A stretch of 20,530 nt of DNA, taken from the NCBI GenBank assembly GCA_016292745.1, contig JAEDFO010000043.1, positions 1 through 20,530 on the forward strand, written 5' to 3'. The DNA comes from Muribaculaceae bacterium. GTDB lineage: Bacteria; Bacteroidota; Bacteroidia; Bacteroidales; Muribaculaceae. How positions within the stretch are numbered: position 1 is the stretch's first letter; the number at the start of each line of letters is the position of its first letter. Below the pieces are notes generated by a model. It ran no database searches, was not told where the DNA came from, and saw only the letters and a list, made by a program, of their open reading frames with translations. Shown piece after piece: positions 1 to 8,525 of this stretch. The translations under genes and the position numbers were made by a program.

Positions 1-177
1 AGCCCGACAGGCTGCCCAGGCAACTTCAGCGCCGCAACAACTGGGACACCCGAAGCGCCACCGCAGGTGGCGGTTTTCGCAATGCGGGCGGCCTGTGAGG
101 GTGTAACTTTGCGGCTGGAACTTGATTGGCTGCCGTCCTCAATTGGAGCTTCGGCTCTGTCGGAACAACATTTTTAA
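1..177. other. Unassigned GC-rich edge segment, possibly the 3' end of a truncated upstream gene
   Basis: The first ~110 bases are clearly richer in G+C than the rest of the window. Plus frame 1 is open from the edge to a TAA at 175-177, and plus frame 3 is open to a TGA at 109-111. One minus-strand frame is also open to the edge but has no ATG. None of the translations matches a family I recognise. Two tight hairpins lie here: 56-62 with 66-72 (7 bp, 3-base loop) and 146-149 with 154-157 (4 bp closing a UUCG tetraloop). An RNA 3' end or a gene terminus are both possible. I make no functional call. Confidence 0.3.
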
Positions 178-196
178 AATAAAAATGATACAATTG

Positions 197-228
197 TTTG
201 TTTCTGAATGCTTTTGTCGTTAACTTTG
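197..228 (+). promoter_or_regulatory. Bacteroidota-type promoter for nfo
   Basis: TTTG at 197-200, a 20-base spacer, and TAACTTTG at 221-228 match the Bacteroidota consensus TTTG-N19-21-TAnnTTTG exactly. Transcription would start near 235, about 35 bases before the nfo ATG. Confidence 0.75.
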
Positions 229-269
229 TGTCGACCTATTGATTTATTTAATTTGTTAGCAGAAATAAT

Positions 270-1115
270 ATGAAATTTGTTGGAGCTCACGTCAGTGTAA
301 GCGGAGGTGTATCGAACGCGCCCGTAAACGCGCATGAAATCGGTGCAAAATCATTTGCATTGTTCACCCGCAACCCATCGCGATGGAAATCGGCACCCAT
401 TTCGGAGGCTGAAGCTGAAAAATTCAAGAGCAATTGCCAATTGTATGGCTTCAAGCCCGAATTCATATTAACACACGACAGCTATCTTATTAATCTGGGT
501 GCACCTGATGCCGAAAAGCTTCAGATGTCGCGCGATGCTTTCATCGACGAACTTCGACGCTGCGAACAGTTGGGCCTTACATTGCTCAACTTTCATCCCG
601 GAAGCCACCTCAATATGGTAGATGTCGACACTTGTCTATCCACCATCGCGGAATCGATTAACATGGCTCTTGAGCAGACATCAGGCGTAACAGCCGTTAT
701 CGAAAACACCGCTGGACAAGGCTCGAACCTCGGATTCGACTTCGAGCACATTGCTAAAATCATCGACAAGGTTGACGACAAGAGCCGCGTGGGCGTATGC
801 ATCGACTCGTGCCATGCTTTTGCTGCCGGATACGATTTGTCGTCCGACGAAACTTTCAATGCCGTATGGAACGATTTCGACCGCACCATAGGATTCAACT
901 ATCTTCGTGGCATGCACCTCAACGACACCAAGAAAGGACTCGCATCGAAAGTCGACCGCCACGAAAGCATCGGCAAAGGCATTCTTGGCCAGCGATTCTT
1001 CCAGCTATTAATGAATGATTCACGATTCGACAATATTCCATTGATTCTCGAAACTCCCAATCCCGACATCTGGGCAGAAGAAATCAAATGGCTGTACGAA
1101 CAAGAAAAGAAATAA
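270..1115 (+). CDS. nfo: Endonuclease IV (AP endonuclease, deoxyribonuclease IV)
   Basis: Cleaves DNA 5' to abasic sites and removes 3' blocking groups in base excision repair; a cytoplasmic TIM-barrel enzyme with three zinc ions. The 281-residue length is close to E. coli Nfo (285). All nine zinc ligands occur at the E. coli numbering: H69, H109, E145, D179, H182, H216, D229, H231 and E261. Family signatures are visible around them: ENTAGQG, GVCIDSCHAFAAGYD and the HLND...DRHE segment. The ATG at 270 gives the normal N-terminus, and a good promoter lies just upstream. An MFS gene follows after 19 bases and may be co-transcribed, with no evident functional link. Identification is secure. Confidence 0.97.
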   Translation: MKFVGAHVSVSGGVSNAPVNAHEIGAKSFALFTRNPSRWKSAPISEAEAEKFKSNCQLYGFKPEFILTHDSYLINLGAPDAEKLQMSRDAFIDELRRCEQLGLTLLNFHPGSHLNMVDVDTCLSTIAESINMALEQTSGVTAVIENTAGQGSNLGFDFEHIAKIIDKVDDKSRVGVCIDSCHAFAAGYDLSSDETFNAVWNDFDRTIGFNYLRGMHLNDTKKGLASKVDRHESIGKGILGQRFFQLLMNDSRFDNIPLILETPNPDIWAEEIKWLYEQEKK

Positions 1116-1134
1116 TTAATTACTCCTTAAATAT

Positions 1135-2448
1135 ATGAAAAATAAACCAGATCTAAAATTCTGGAAACTGTGGAACCTGAGCTTCGGGTTCTTCGGCGTA
1201 CAGATAGCCTATGCTTTACAAAGTGCGAATATCAGCCGCATATTTGCTACGTTGGGTGCTGACCCACATGAGTTAAGTTATTTTTGGATTTTACCTCCGT
1301 TGATGGGTATCATAATCCAACCAATAATCGGTGCTCTCAGCGACCGTACATGGACCCGCCTCGGCCGCCGTCTGCCATATCTGCTGCTCGGTGCTGCTGT
1401 GGCTGTGATTGTGATGTGCCTGTTGCCAAACGCCGGAAGCTTCGGCCTTGAAACGGCTGGTGCCATGGCATTCGGATTCATCGCCTTGATGTTTCTCGAC
1501 ACATCAATCAACATGGCAATGCAGCCATTCAAGATGCTTGTGGGCGACCAAGTGAACGAACGACAGAAGGGACTCGCCTACTCCATCCAGAGTTTCCTGT
1601 GCAATGCAGGCAGCCTTGTGGGTTACCTTGCACCAATCACTCTCACCGCAATCGGAATAGCAAACATTGCACCTTCGGGCGAAGTGCCGCCAACTGTTAC
1701 ATATTCGTTCTATATAGGCGCCGCAGTGCTGGTGTGCTGTGTGATTTACAGCTTTGCAACCATCCGCGAAATGCCACCTGCTGAATATGCCGAATTCCAC
1801 GGCATAACCGAGCAGAAAGAAGAGAAGAAAAGCGAAAACGTGTTCAAACTTCTTGTCAAGGCTCCGTCATCGTTCTGGACCGTTGGACTGGTGCAATTCT
1901 TCTGTTGGGCAGCATTCATGTATATGTGGACCTATACCAATGGCGCAATTGCCGACAACATTTGGGGCGTAACAGATGCAAAAGCACCGGAATACCAAGA
2001 AGCAGGCAACTGGGTGGGCGTTCTATTCGCTGTGCAGGCCATCGGCTCGGTGCTCTGGGCAATCGTCATCCCATTCTTCAAGAGTCACAAAATCATTTAC
2101 TCGACAAGTCTTGTCTTAGGTGGAATAGGATTCCTGTCGACATTCTTTGTCCACGACCAGTATGTGATGTTCGTATCGTTCGTGCTCATTGGCTGCGCAT
2201 GGGCTGCCATGCTGGCAATGCCATTCACCATCCTAACCAATTCACTTAAGGGCGGCAACATGGGCACCTACCTTGGCCTTTTCAATGGCACAATATGCAT
2301 CCCGCAGATTGTGGCTGCAGCACTGGGTGGCAGCATTCTCAAGCTGCTTGGAGGCTCACAAGTGCTGATGCTTGTGCTCGCCGGCATTCTCCTGATTGTT
2401 GGTGCCGCTGTGGTAGTATTCATCAAAGAAGGTGTGAAAGAAGACTAA
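1135..2448 (+). CDS. MFS transporter, GPH/SLC45-like (probable sugar-cation symporter)
   Basis: A 437-residue polytopic inner-membrane protein with about 12 hydrophobic segments. Between the second and third segments (residues 66-81) sits the loop GALSDRTWTRLGRRLPYL. This is the D-R-x(2-4)-R-x-G-R-R-x-P form typical of the glycoside-pentoside-hexuronide and SLC45-like sucrose/maltose transporters within the major facilitator superfamily. A charged cytoplasmic stretch (about residues 223-239, rich in E and K) separates the N- and C-terminal halves, as usual for MFS. The substrate cannot be read from sequence; an oligosaccharide or disaccharide imported with a cation is the family expectation. 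It lies 19 bases after nfo with no promoter seen between them, and a terminator follows. No glycosidase is adjacent. Confidence 0.8.
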   Translation: MKNKPDLKFWKLWNLSFGFFGVQIAYALQSANISRIFATLGADPHELSYFWILPPLMGIIIQPIIGALSDRTWTRLGRRLPYLLLGAAVAVIVMCLLPNAGSFGLETAGAMAFGFIALMFLDTSINMAMQPFKMLVGDQVNERQKGLAYSIQSFLCNAGSLVGYLAPITLTAIGIANIAPSGEVPPTVTYSFYIGAAVLVCCVIYSFATIREMPPAEYAEFHGITEQKEEKKSENVFKLLVKAPSSFWTVGLVQFFCWAAFMYMWTYTNGAIADNIWGVTDAKAPEYQEAGNWVGVLFAVQAIGSVLWAIVIPFFKSHKIIYSTSLVLGGIGFLSTFFVHDQYVMFVSFVLIGCAWAAMLAMPFTILTNSLKGGNMGTYLGLFNGTICIPQIVAAALGGSILKLLGGSQVLMLVLAGILLIVGAAVVVFIKEGVKED

Positions 2449-2477
2449 TCAAGTAACGAAATAATCATTATAAAGGA

Positions 2478-2517
2478 AGGGCGCGCAACAATTTTCATAT
2501 TTTACGTGCCCTCTTTT
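2478..2517 (+). terminator. Intrinsic terminator after the MFS gene
   Basis: An 8-bp stem (2478-2485 with 2505-2512, one G-U pair) with a 19-base loop, followed by CTTTT. It lies 30 bases after the MFS stop and closes the nfo-MFS unit. Confidence 0.65.
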
Positions 2518-2537
2518 AATATATTAATATTATTATT

Positions 2538-2569
2538 GTTGCTAAAGGCACAGAATAATCGTATATTTG
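2538..2569 (+). promoter_or_regulatory. Bacteroidota-type promoter for the nucleoside phosphorylase gene
   Basis: GTTG at 2538-2541 (one mismatch to TTTG), a 20-base spacer, and TATATTTG at 2562-2569 (full match to TAnnTTTG). The ATG lies 57 bases downstream. Confidence 0.65.
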
Positions 2570-2626
2570 CTTATGGGGAATGTCAGACAGACACTGCCCA
2601 GGAATCAATAACAGAATTAATACCAT

Positions 2627-3511
2627 ATGACAACAATGGAAAAACGAATTATTCCCGATTCAGAATTAATAATAAACTCCGACGGCTCGGCATTTCACAT
2701 CCACGTAACTCCGTCGCAACTCACCGACAATATTATCGTGGTTGGCGACCCTGGACGCGTGAACATGGTGGCTTCATACTTCGACAAAATTGATTTCGAA
2801 GTATCGAGCCGGGAATTCCACACTATCGGCGGAACATACAAGGGCAGGCCCATCATGTGTCTGTCGCACGGCATCGGCGCCGACAATATCGACATAGTGA
2901 TGACCGAACTCGATGCACTTGCCAACATCGACTTTGCCACACGCACCGTAAAGCCACAACTGCGTAGCCTTAACATTGTGAGGATAGGCACTTCCGGGGC
3001 TCTTCAGCCCGATTTGGCTATCGGCACTCCGGTGATTGCGGCAAAAGCAATCGGATTTGACGGCGCATTGAATTTCTACAAAAACCGCAACGATGTATGC
3101 GACCTCGACATGGAAGCCGATTTCTGCGAGAAGATTCATTGGAACAAGCTTTGGGCGCATCCCTACATTGTTGACGCCGACAAGGAACTCGTGGCAAGAA
3201 TCGGCCGCGACGATATGGTGCACGGCGTTACAATCACTGCCAACGGATTCTATGGGCCACAAGGCAGAGAAGTGAGAATGCCACTTGCCGACCCCGACCT
3301 AAACCGCCGGCTTGAAGAATACAATTACAACGGATGCCGGATAACAAACTACGAGATGGAGAGCGCAATGCTCCAAGGCCTGGCAAAAATGATGGGACAC
3401 CATGCAATGACGGTGTGCTGCATCATTGCAAACCGCATGAAGAAAGACGCTTCATCGAATTACAAATCAGGAGTTGAGGAAATCGTGAAGACCGTACTCG
3501 AACGTCTATAA
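2627..3511 (+). CDS. Nucleoside phosphorylase, uridine phosphorylase-like
   Basis: Reversibly phosphorolyses a nucleoside to base plus (deoxy)ribose 1-phosphate; pyrimidine salvage is the likely role. The 294-residue protein has the PNP/UDP family 1 landmarks: GDPGR (40-44, phosphate loop), RIGTSGA (119-125) and NYEMES (241-246, ribose-binding glutamates). In the uridine-specific loop FYGPQGREVRM, Q212 and R214 occupy the places of the E. coli Udp uracil-binding pair Q166/R168, which favours uridine over purine substrates. It is longer than E. coli Udp (253) through an N-terminal extension and an insertion near residues 100-110. The ATG at 2627 is used; an in-frame ATG at 2636 is possible. 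A second phosphorylase, punA, lies 1.1 kb away on the other strand. Confidence 0.85.
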   Translation: MTTMEKRIIPDSELIINSDGSAFHIHVTPSQLTDNIIVVGDPGRVNMVASYFDKIDFEVSSREFHTIGGTYKGRPIMCLSHGIGADNIDIVMTELDALANIDFATRTVKPQLRSLNIVRIGTSGALQPDLAIGTPVIAAKAIGFDGALNFYKNRNDVCDLDMEADFCEKIHWNKLWAHPYIVDADKELVARIGRDDMVHGVTITANGFYGPQGREVRMPLADPDLNRRLEEYNYNGCRITNYEMESAMLQGLAKMMGHHAMTVCCIIANRMKKDASSNYKSGVEEIVKTVLERL

Positions 3512-3523
3512 TCAAGTGAGCAT

Positions 3524-3568
3524 AAAAAAGACGAGTGGCCACACATATGCGTTGGTCACTCGCCTTTT
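3524..3568. terminator. Bidirectional terminator between the convergent phosphorylase and thiL genes
   Basis: A 9-bp stem (3532-3540 with 3554-3562, one G-U pair) with a 13-base loop. It is preceded by A6 (3524-3529) and followed by TTTT (3565-3568), so each strand sees a stem followed by a T-run. It can end both the + and the - unit. Confidence 0.8.
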
Positions 3569-3586
3569 ATATAATGTATATCCCGG

Positions 3587-4618
3587 TTATTGCTTGAATG
3601 CATTCCAGCCCTGTGCCTTGAGCTCGAATTCATTGCCGTCGCGTGTCACCAAGGCGCAACCAAGGCTTTTATCGGTCATATGCCCTATCACCTTAATGCC
3701 TTCCAGCGCCTTCACATCATCGTGACGCGACAACGGAACAGTAAACAGCAGTTCATAGTCCTCACCGCCATTCAATGCAGCAGTCACCACATTCATGTTT
3801 ATCTCCTCGGCCATCACCGCCGTCTGATAATCGATGGGAATTCGTTCTTCGTAGATTCTGCATCCCGTGCCGCTTTGACTGCACAAGTGCATCAGCTCAG
3901 ATGAAAGGCCATCGCTTATATCAATCATCGACGTAGGCTTAATCTGCAGCGATTTAAGCAGTTCAACAATGTCTCGGCGAGCCTCAGGTTTGAGTTGTCG
4001 CTCAAGGATATACTCCTTGCCGCCAAACTCAGGATTAAAATCCTTTATGCCTTCGCCGGCCACTCGTTCACGCTCAAGCAGTTGAAGCCCCATATATGCT
4101 GCTCCAAGGTCGCCCGACACACAAATCAGGTCGGAGTCGGATGCTCCATGGCGATACACAATCTCGTCGTCGGAAGCCTCGCCAATGCATGTGATGCTTA
4201 TGTTCAAGCCCGTTCGCGATGCACAAGTGTCGCCGCCAACGAGGTCAACGCCATAAATCTCGCATGCGAGTTTTATTCCCGAATACAATTGTTCGAGATG
4301 CCCGACAGTGAAGCGACGCGACACACCCAACGACACAGTAATCTGCTTAGGAGTGCCGTTCATTGCATATATATCAGAGAAATTCACCACGGCGGCCTTA
4401 TAGCCGAGATGTTTCAATGGCATATAAGTCAAATCGAAGTGAACCCCCTCGAGAAGCATATCGGTGGTTACGAGTGTGCGCTTGCCGCCATTGTCAATAA
4501 CAGCAGCATCATCACCCACACCTTTTACCGACGATGGGTTTTTCAGCACCACATCGTCGGTAAGTTTGTGGATTAGTCCGAATTCGCCAAGCGAGGATAT
4601 CTCAACGTCTTGGTCCAT
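3587..4618 (-). CDS. thiL: Thiamine-monophosphate kinase
   Basis: Phosphorylates thiamine monophosphate to thiamine diphosphate with ATP, the last step of the cofactor pathway. The 343-residue protein shows the PurM/ThiL superfamily order: GVGDDAAV (33-40), TTDMLLEGVHF (51-61), NFSDI (79-83), GGDT (128-131) and DISDGLSS (233-240). The acidic residues in these motifs bind Mg-ATP. It starts 3 bases after the punA stop, so it is the last gene of the sppA-lpxK-punA-thiL operon and is probably translationally coupled. The operon mixes housekeeping functions, and its order recurs in Bacteroidales, which supports orthology. No thi biosynthesis gene is nearby. Confidence 0.95.
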   Translation of the reverse strand: MDQDVEISSLGEFGLIHKLTDDVVLKNPSSVKGVGDDAAVIDNGGKRTLVTTDMLLEGVHFDLTYMPLKHLGYKAAVVNFSDIYAMNGTPKQITVSLGVSRRFTVGHLEQLYSGIKLACEIYGVDLVGGDTCASRTGLNISITCIGEASDDEIVYRHGASDSDLICVSGDLGAAYMGLQLLERERVAGEGIKDFNPEFGGKEYILERQLKPEARRDIVELLKSLQIKPTSMIDISDGLSSELMHLCSQSGTGCRIYEERIPIDYQTAVMAEEINMNVVTAALNGGEDYELLFTVPLSRHDDVKALEGIKVIGHMTDKSLGCALVTRDGNEFELKAQGWNAFKQ

Positions 4619-4621
4619 TGC

Positions 4622-5440
4622 TTATTCCTTAAACTTATTGATAAGTTCCTTCATGATAAGTGTCATCTTAGGCTGTGCCAATGCAGCGGCCTTCTGCACT
4701 TCTTCGTGCGACACTTTTTCAACTATACCTTCCACACCGAGGTCGGTGATTACCGACACACCGAACACTTCCATTCCTCCGTGACGGGCCACGATAACCT
4801 CGGGCACAGTGCTCATGCCCACTGCATCGCCTCCGATACGATGGAAATAGCGATATTCGGCAGGCGTTTCGAATGTTGGGCCTTGGGTGCCAACATACAC
4901 ACCTTCAACCACTCGAATGTTGTTCTCCTCGGCCACTTTCTTGGCGTCGGCAATGAGGCGGTGCGAATAAGCCTCGCTCATTTCCGGGAAACGAGGACCG
5001 AGTTCTTCGTAATTCTTACCGCGCAACGGATGCTCGGGGAAAAGGTTGATATGGTCGGTGATTATCATGATATCGCCAATCTTGAATTCAGGATTCATGC
5101 CACCTGCTGCGTTCGACACAAACAGCGTGTTTATTCCAAGAGCCTTCATCACTCTCACAGGGAAAGTAACCTGCTGCATAGAGTAGCCCTCATAGAAATG
5201 GAATCGGCCTTGCATTGCCATGATGCGCTTGTTGCCAAGCTGACCGAAAATGAGTTTGCCGCTATGGCCCTCAACTGTTGAAATCGGAAAGTTAGGTATT
5301 TCCTGATAAGGTATTTCCTGCTTGTCGGTAATATGATTAACCAATTCGCCCAGACCGGTGCCAAGGATTATGGCAGTCTTGGGAATATTGCTTACATGGG
5401 CCTTTATATATTCGGCCGTTTCTTTAATTTTCTCCAACAT
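4622..5440 (-). CDS. punA: Purine-nucleoside phosphorylase (trimeric, class I type)
   Basis: Phosphorolyses purine (deoxy)ribonucleosides in salvage. The 272-residue length fits the trimeric human/Bacillus PunA type. Motifs: LGTGLG (26-31), EGHSG (57-61), QGRFHFYEGY (77-86), NAAGGM (110-115), GTQGPTFETPAEYR (184-197) and GGDAVGMST (203-211). Aligned on the human enzyme, E201 and M219 correspond to E191 and M209 with identical spacing. Human N243, which selects 6-oxopurines, is replaced by D233 in SVITDLG, and Asp there is associated with acceptance of 6-aminopurines. It sits 12 bases after lpxK and 3 bases before thiL in a minus-strand operon. The family call is secure; base specificity is open. 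Confidence 0.94.
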   Translation of the reverse strand: MLEKIKETAEYIKAHVSNIPKTAIILGTGLGELVNHITDKQEIPYQEIPNFPISTVEGHSGKLIFGQLGNKRIMAMQGRFHFYEGYSMQQVTFPVRVMKALGINTLFVSNAAGGMNPEFKIGDIMIITDHINLFPEHPLRGKNYEELGPRFPEMSEAYSHRLIADAKKVAEENNIRVVEGVYVGTQGPTFETPAEYRYFHRIGGDAVGMSTVPEVIVARHGGMEVFGVSVITDLGVEGIVEKVSHEEVQKAAALAQPKMTLIMKELINKFKE

Positions 5441-5452
5441 AATCGTTACTAT

Positions 5453-6574
5453 TTAGTTTATTGTTTTATTATTGTTTTTCTTGTTTATGAGCACTTCTTT
5501 AAGACATTTGTTGAGATACACGACAAAATCCTCGTTGTGGAACTGCAGGAAGCTGACTGTAATCGGCGAATAGTAGATGTACCGCTTAAGTTCGTGCGGG
5601 AAATATGGATTGCTGGCCAACCTTACTGCGTCCTTCTCGGTGGTAACAATTATCTTACGATTTCCGGGCAACGACTTGAACTTCGACTCAATAAAATCGA
5701 AATCACGCCGGTCGAACTGATGATGGTCGGCAAACTTTATTGCTTTCACCTTAGCCTTGAAAGAACGCAGATATCGGGTAAACGGCTTCGGATTTGCGAT
5801 GCCGGTAATTGCCAGGATAGTGTCGTCGGCTTGCAGCGAAGGCAACAGCGGCAAATAGCTCGACGCCTCAGGGAACACCGATATCAGCCCGCCATGCTGA
5901 TATCGTGAAAAGAACAAGCCCTGTGAAGGATACAGATTCAGTTCATTCTTTATTATGCGATAGTCGAGCGACTTTATAGTGTCGGGGCATTTGGTGACAA
6001 TTACCATCGATGCACGGCGCAATCCGTCGATCGACTCGCGCAAACGTCCATACGGCAACATATGATCGTCGTATGGCATCCGGTTGAATTCCATCAACAC
6101 CACTGAAATGTCGGGCTTGAGTCTTCGATGCTGGAACGCATCATCAAGCACTACCAGATTGATTTCAGGATACAGTTTTCGCAATTCTTCTATACCCTTG
6201 CAACGGTCTTCACACACTGCCAGACGAATCTTTCCGGAGAATTTGCGATACATCTGGTAAGGCTCATCACCAATCACATCGGGCGACGAATTGGGTGTAG
6301 CCAATACAAACCCCTTGGTGCTCCGTTTATATCCACGGCTCAGCACCGCCACCTTATATGTGTCGCAGAGCAAAGCCACAATGTATTCGGCATGCGGGGT
6401 CTTGCCTGTGCCGCCAACTGCCAGGTTGCCGACAACGATAACCGGGATGTCAAACGAATGCTCTTTCAGCATTCCACAGTCATACATACGGTTACGCACC
6501 CATGTGACCATCGAATACACCTTCGACAGTGTCAGCAGAATACCATTCAATATTATTCTTACAGCCCCGCTCAA
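5453..6574 (-). CDS. lpxK: Tetraacyldisaccharide 4'-kinase (lipid A synthesis), TTG start
   Basis: Phosphorylates the 4'-position of the lipid A disaccharide precursor at the cytoplasmic face of the inner membrane. The 373-residue protein has a Walker A motif in VGNLAVGGTGKTPH (residues about 48-61), the SRGYKR segment, and an acidic VLDDAFQHRRL motif, all LpxK hallmarks. The N-terminal ~25 residues form a hydrophobic/amphipathic membrane-binding segment. The codon at 6574-6572 is TTG. Upstream in this frame there is a stop near 6608 and no ATG, while the first in-frame ATG (6511) would remove most of the membrane helix, so TTG is preferred. It follows sppA by 14 bases. The presence of the gene implies a Gram-negative envelope with lipid A. 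Confidence 0.93.
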   Translation of the reverse strand: MSGAVRIILNGILLTLSKVYSMVTWVRNRMYDCGMLKEHSFDIPVIVVGNLAVGGTGKTPHAEYIVALLCDTYKVAVLSRGYKRSTKGFVLATPNSSPDVIGDEPYQMYRKFSGKIRLAVCEDRCKGIEELRKLYPEINLVVLDDAFQHRRLKPDISVVLMEFNRMPYDDHMLPYGRLRESIDGLRRASMVIVTKCPDTIKSLDYRIIKNELNLYPSQGLFFSRYQHGGLISVFPEASSYLPLLPSLQADDTILAITGIANPKPFTRYLRSFKAKVKAIKFADHHQFDRRDFDFIESKFKSLPGNRKIIVTTEKDAVRLASNPYFPHELKRYIYYSPITVSFLQFHNEDFVVYLNKCLKEVLINKKNNNKTIN

Positions 6575-6588
6575 ACCAGAAAATGTAA

Positions 6589-8361
6589 TTACAGTTTTAC
6601 AGTGCAGTTAAAGCGTGCCTGCATACGGTCGCTATTCACCAAGCGCTCTATTTGCTTACGGGCATCAATCACCACATCAAATTCAGGAGAGAACAAGCGC
6701 GCACCAGCCTCCTGCATATAGTCGTTCATAAATTGGGTGAAGAAGTCAACCGGCTCCGGCATAACCACAACATTGTAATCGTCGGCAATGTCGAGGCTAT
6801 TGGCCACGTAGCTTATGGCAGCCTTGATATCGCCAATCTCGTCAACAAGGCCAAGTTTCAAAGCTGTTTCTCCGTCCCAAACACGGCCTTCGGCAATGCT
6901 CTTGATGCTGTCGATAGGCATATTTCGTCCCTCAGCACAACGGCTGGTGAACAATTCGTAACCGCGATTTACCATCGCCTGCATTTCATGCTTCTGAAAA
7001 TCGGTCAGCGGTTCCATTATGCTCATATAATTATCGCTGTTTGTCGAAACGGTCTTAAGCGACAAGCCAATCTTAGTGGTAATATTCTTCAGGTTTGGCA
7101 CCATACCGAAAATACCTATCGAACCAGTCAATGTGGTTGGCTCGGCAAAAATACGGTTTGCGCCACACGAGATATAGTAGCCGCCCGAAGCAGCATAATC
7201 GCCCATCGACACCACAAATGGCTTATCTGTCTTCTTATACTTTTCAAGTGCCGCCCATATCTGCTCTGAATCGAAAGCACTGCCACCAGGCGAGTTCACT
7301 CTCATCACCAAGCCCTTTATATCTTCGTCATCTGCGGCGTCGAGGATACACTCAGTCATATCCTTTGCCACAATCTGGTCGGGAGAATTCGAATCGATTT
7401 CGCCATATGCATACAGCACTGCAATTTTGTTCGATGAACGTCGCTGCGACTTCTTGTTAAGGAAAAGGCCTTTTGGCGTAACCATCCTCAGATCGTCATC
7501 CGGATCGATGTCGGTAAGTTCCTTCAGACGTTCATCCATCTCAAATTCGTAACACGAGCCATCGGCAAGCCGTTTCGAAATAAGGAAATCTACTGGCTTT
7601 AGCATCAGCACGCTGTCGGCTAACGAATTAAGTTCATCGACATCTATTCCTCTCGATGCTGAAATATCCTTCTTTATAGTATTCCAAATGCTTGTGAGGA
7701 ATTGGTTTATCTGAAGTCGGTTCTCATTGCTCATATCATCGAGGATATACGGCTCAACAGCACTTTTGAACTTTCCCACCTTGAACACTTGCATCTGCAC
7801 ACCCACATTGTCGAGCAAGCCCTTATAATATGGGATTGAACTGTACAGGCCATGCATGTCTATTATACCTTCAGGATTCACAAACAGGCTATCGGCCACC
7901 GATGCAAGATAATAGTCGTTCTGCGAATACGAATCGGCGTATGCATATATCCATTTGCCGGCATTTTCCTTGAAATCGACAAGTGCCTGACGCACTTCGT
8001 AACTCGAAGTGATGCCCGACATACTGCCATCGCCCTTGATATAAATTCCCTTTATACGGTCGTCGTCCTTTGCCTGATTAATTGCCGAGATTAGTTCGGC
8101 AAGCACATATGTTTTGCGTTTGCCCGACATTAATGTGTAAATGTCATCGGCCGACTGATTGTCGCGCTCGATGATTTCACGGTCGAGGTCGATATAAAGA
8201 ATTGAGTTGTCCTCAATTAAAGGGGCGGTAGTAGAATCGGCCGAAGATGCTAATCCTATGATTGCAATGAAAGTAAATACAAACGTGAGTGCCGAAAACG
8301 CAAACAACGCCACCAACGACCCAACAAATGCCCCAAGGCTTACAGTCCAAAATTGTTTCAT
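6589..8361 (-). CDS. sppA: Signal peptide peptidase SppA, 67K type
   Basis: A membrane-anchored serine protease that degrades cleaved signal peptides from the periplasmic side. The 590-residue length matches the two-domain E. coli form (618) rather than the short Bacillus form. One transmembrane anchor spans about residues 8-38. The catalytic dyad is visible: K199 in FKSAVEPY of the N-terminal domain (E. coli K209) and S392 in MGDYAASGGYY of the C-terminal domain (E. coli S409), followed by TLTGSIGIFG. It is the first gene of the sppA-lpxK-punA-thiL operon. A TATCTTTG element lies at 8407-8400, 38 bases upstream of the ATG. Confidence 0.95.
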   Translation of the reverse strand: MKQFWTVSLGAFVGSLVALFAFSALTFVFTFIAIIGLASSADSTTAPLIEDNSILYIDLDREIIERDNQSADDIYTLMSGKRKTYVLAELISAINQAKDDDRIKGIYIKGDGSMSGITSSYEVRQALVDFKENAGKWIYAYADSYSQNDYYLASVADSLFVNPEGIIDMHGLYSSIPYYKGLLDNVGVQMQVFKVGKFKSAVEPYILDDMSNENRLQINQFLTSIWNTIKKDISASRGIDVDELNSLADSVLMLKPVDFLISKRLADGSCYEFEMDERLKELTDIDPDDDLRMVTPKGLFLNKKSQRRSSNKIAVLYAYGEIDSNSPDQIVAKDMTECILDAADDEDIKGLVMRVNSPGGSAFDSEQIWAALEKYKKTDKPFVVSMGDYAASGGYYISCGANRIFAEPTTLTGSIGIFGMVPNLKNITTKIGLSLKTVSTNSDNYMSIMEPLTDFQKHEMQAMVNRGYELFTSRCAEGRNMPIDSIKSIAEGRVWDGETALKLGLVDEIGDIKAAISYVANSLDIADDYNVVVMPEPVDFFTQFMNDYMQEAGARLFSPEFDVVIDARKQIERLVNSDRMQARFNCTVKL

Positions 8362-8399
8362 TTTTGTTTGTAACTTAAATATGCTATTGTTCTAATTTA

Positions 8400-8407
8400 C
8401 AAAGATA
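8400..8407 (-). promoter_or_regulatory. -7 element for the sppA operon
   Basis: TATCTTTG on the minus strand (8407 to 8400) fits TAnnTTTG at a suitable distance from the sppA ATG. No good TTTG lies 19-21 bases upstream, so this is a partial match only. Confidence 0.45.
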
Positions 8408-8525
8408 TGTTTTTCATCGCAATAATCATAACAATATTTGTTTTCATTTCTCAAATCATTTTCATTTATGCAATTTTTGTGTCGGAAACGAAAGCAAACA
8501 AACTATCAAGGAGCCGCTATTCCAC

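Noticed and set aside
56..77. 7-bp hairpin followed by GTTTT as a terminator
   Set aside because: The T-run is short and interrupted, and open frames and GC-rich sequence continue beyond it.
2506..2793. 95-codon plus-strand frame before and overlapping the phosphorylase gene
   Set aside because: It begins inside the terminator, spans the promoter, and overlaps the start of a well-supported gene in another frame.
3995..4576. 193-codon open frame on the plus strand
   Set aside because: It lies wholly antisense to thiL, whose motifs are complete, and its translation resembles no family.
4610..5281. 223-codon open frame on the plus strand
   Set aside because: Antisense shadow of punA with low-complexity His/Cys-rich translation and no promoter.
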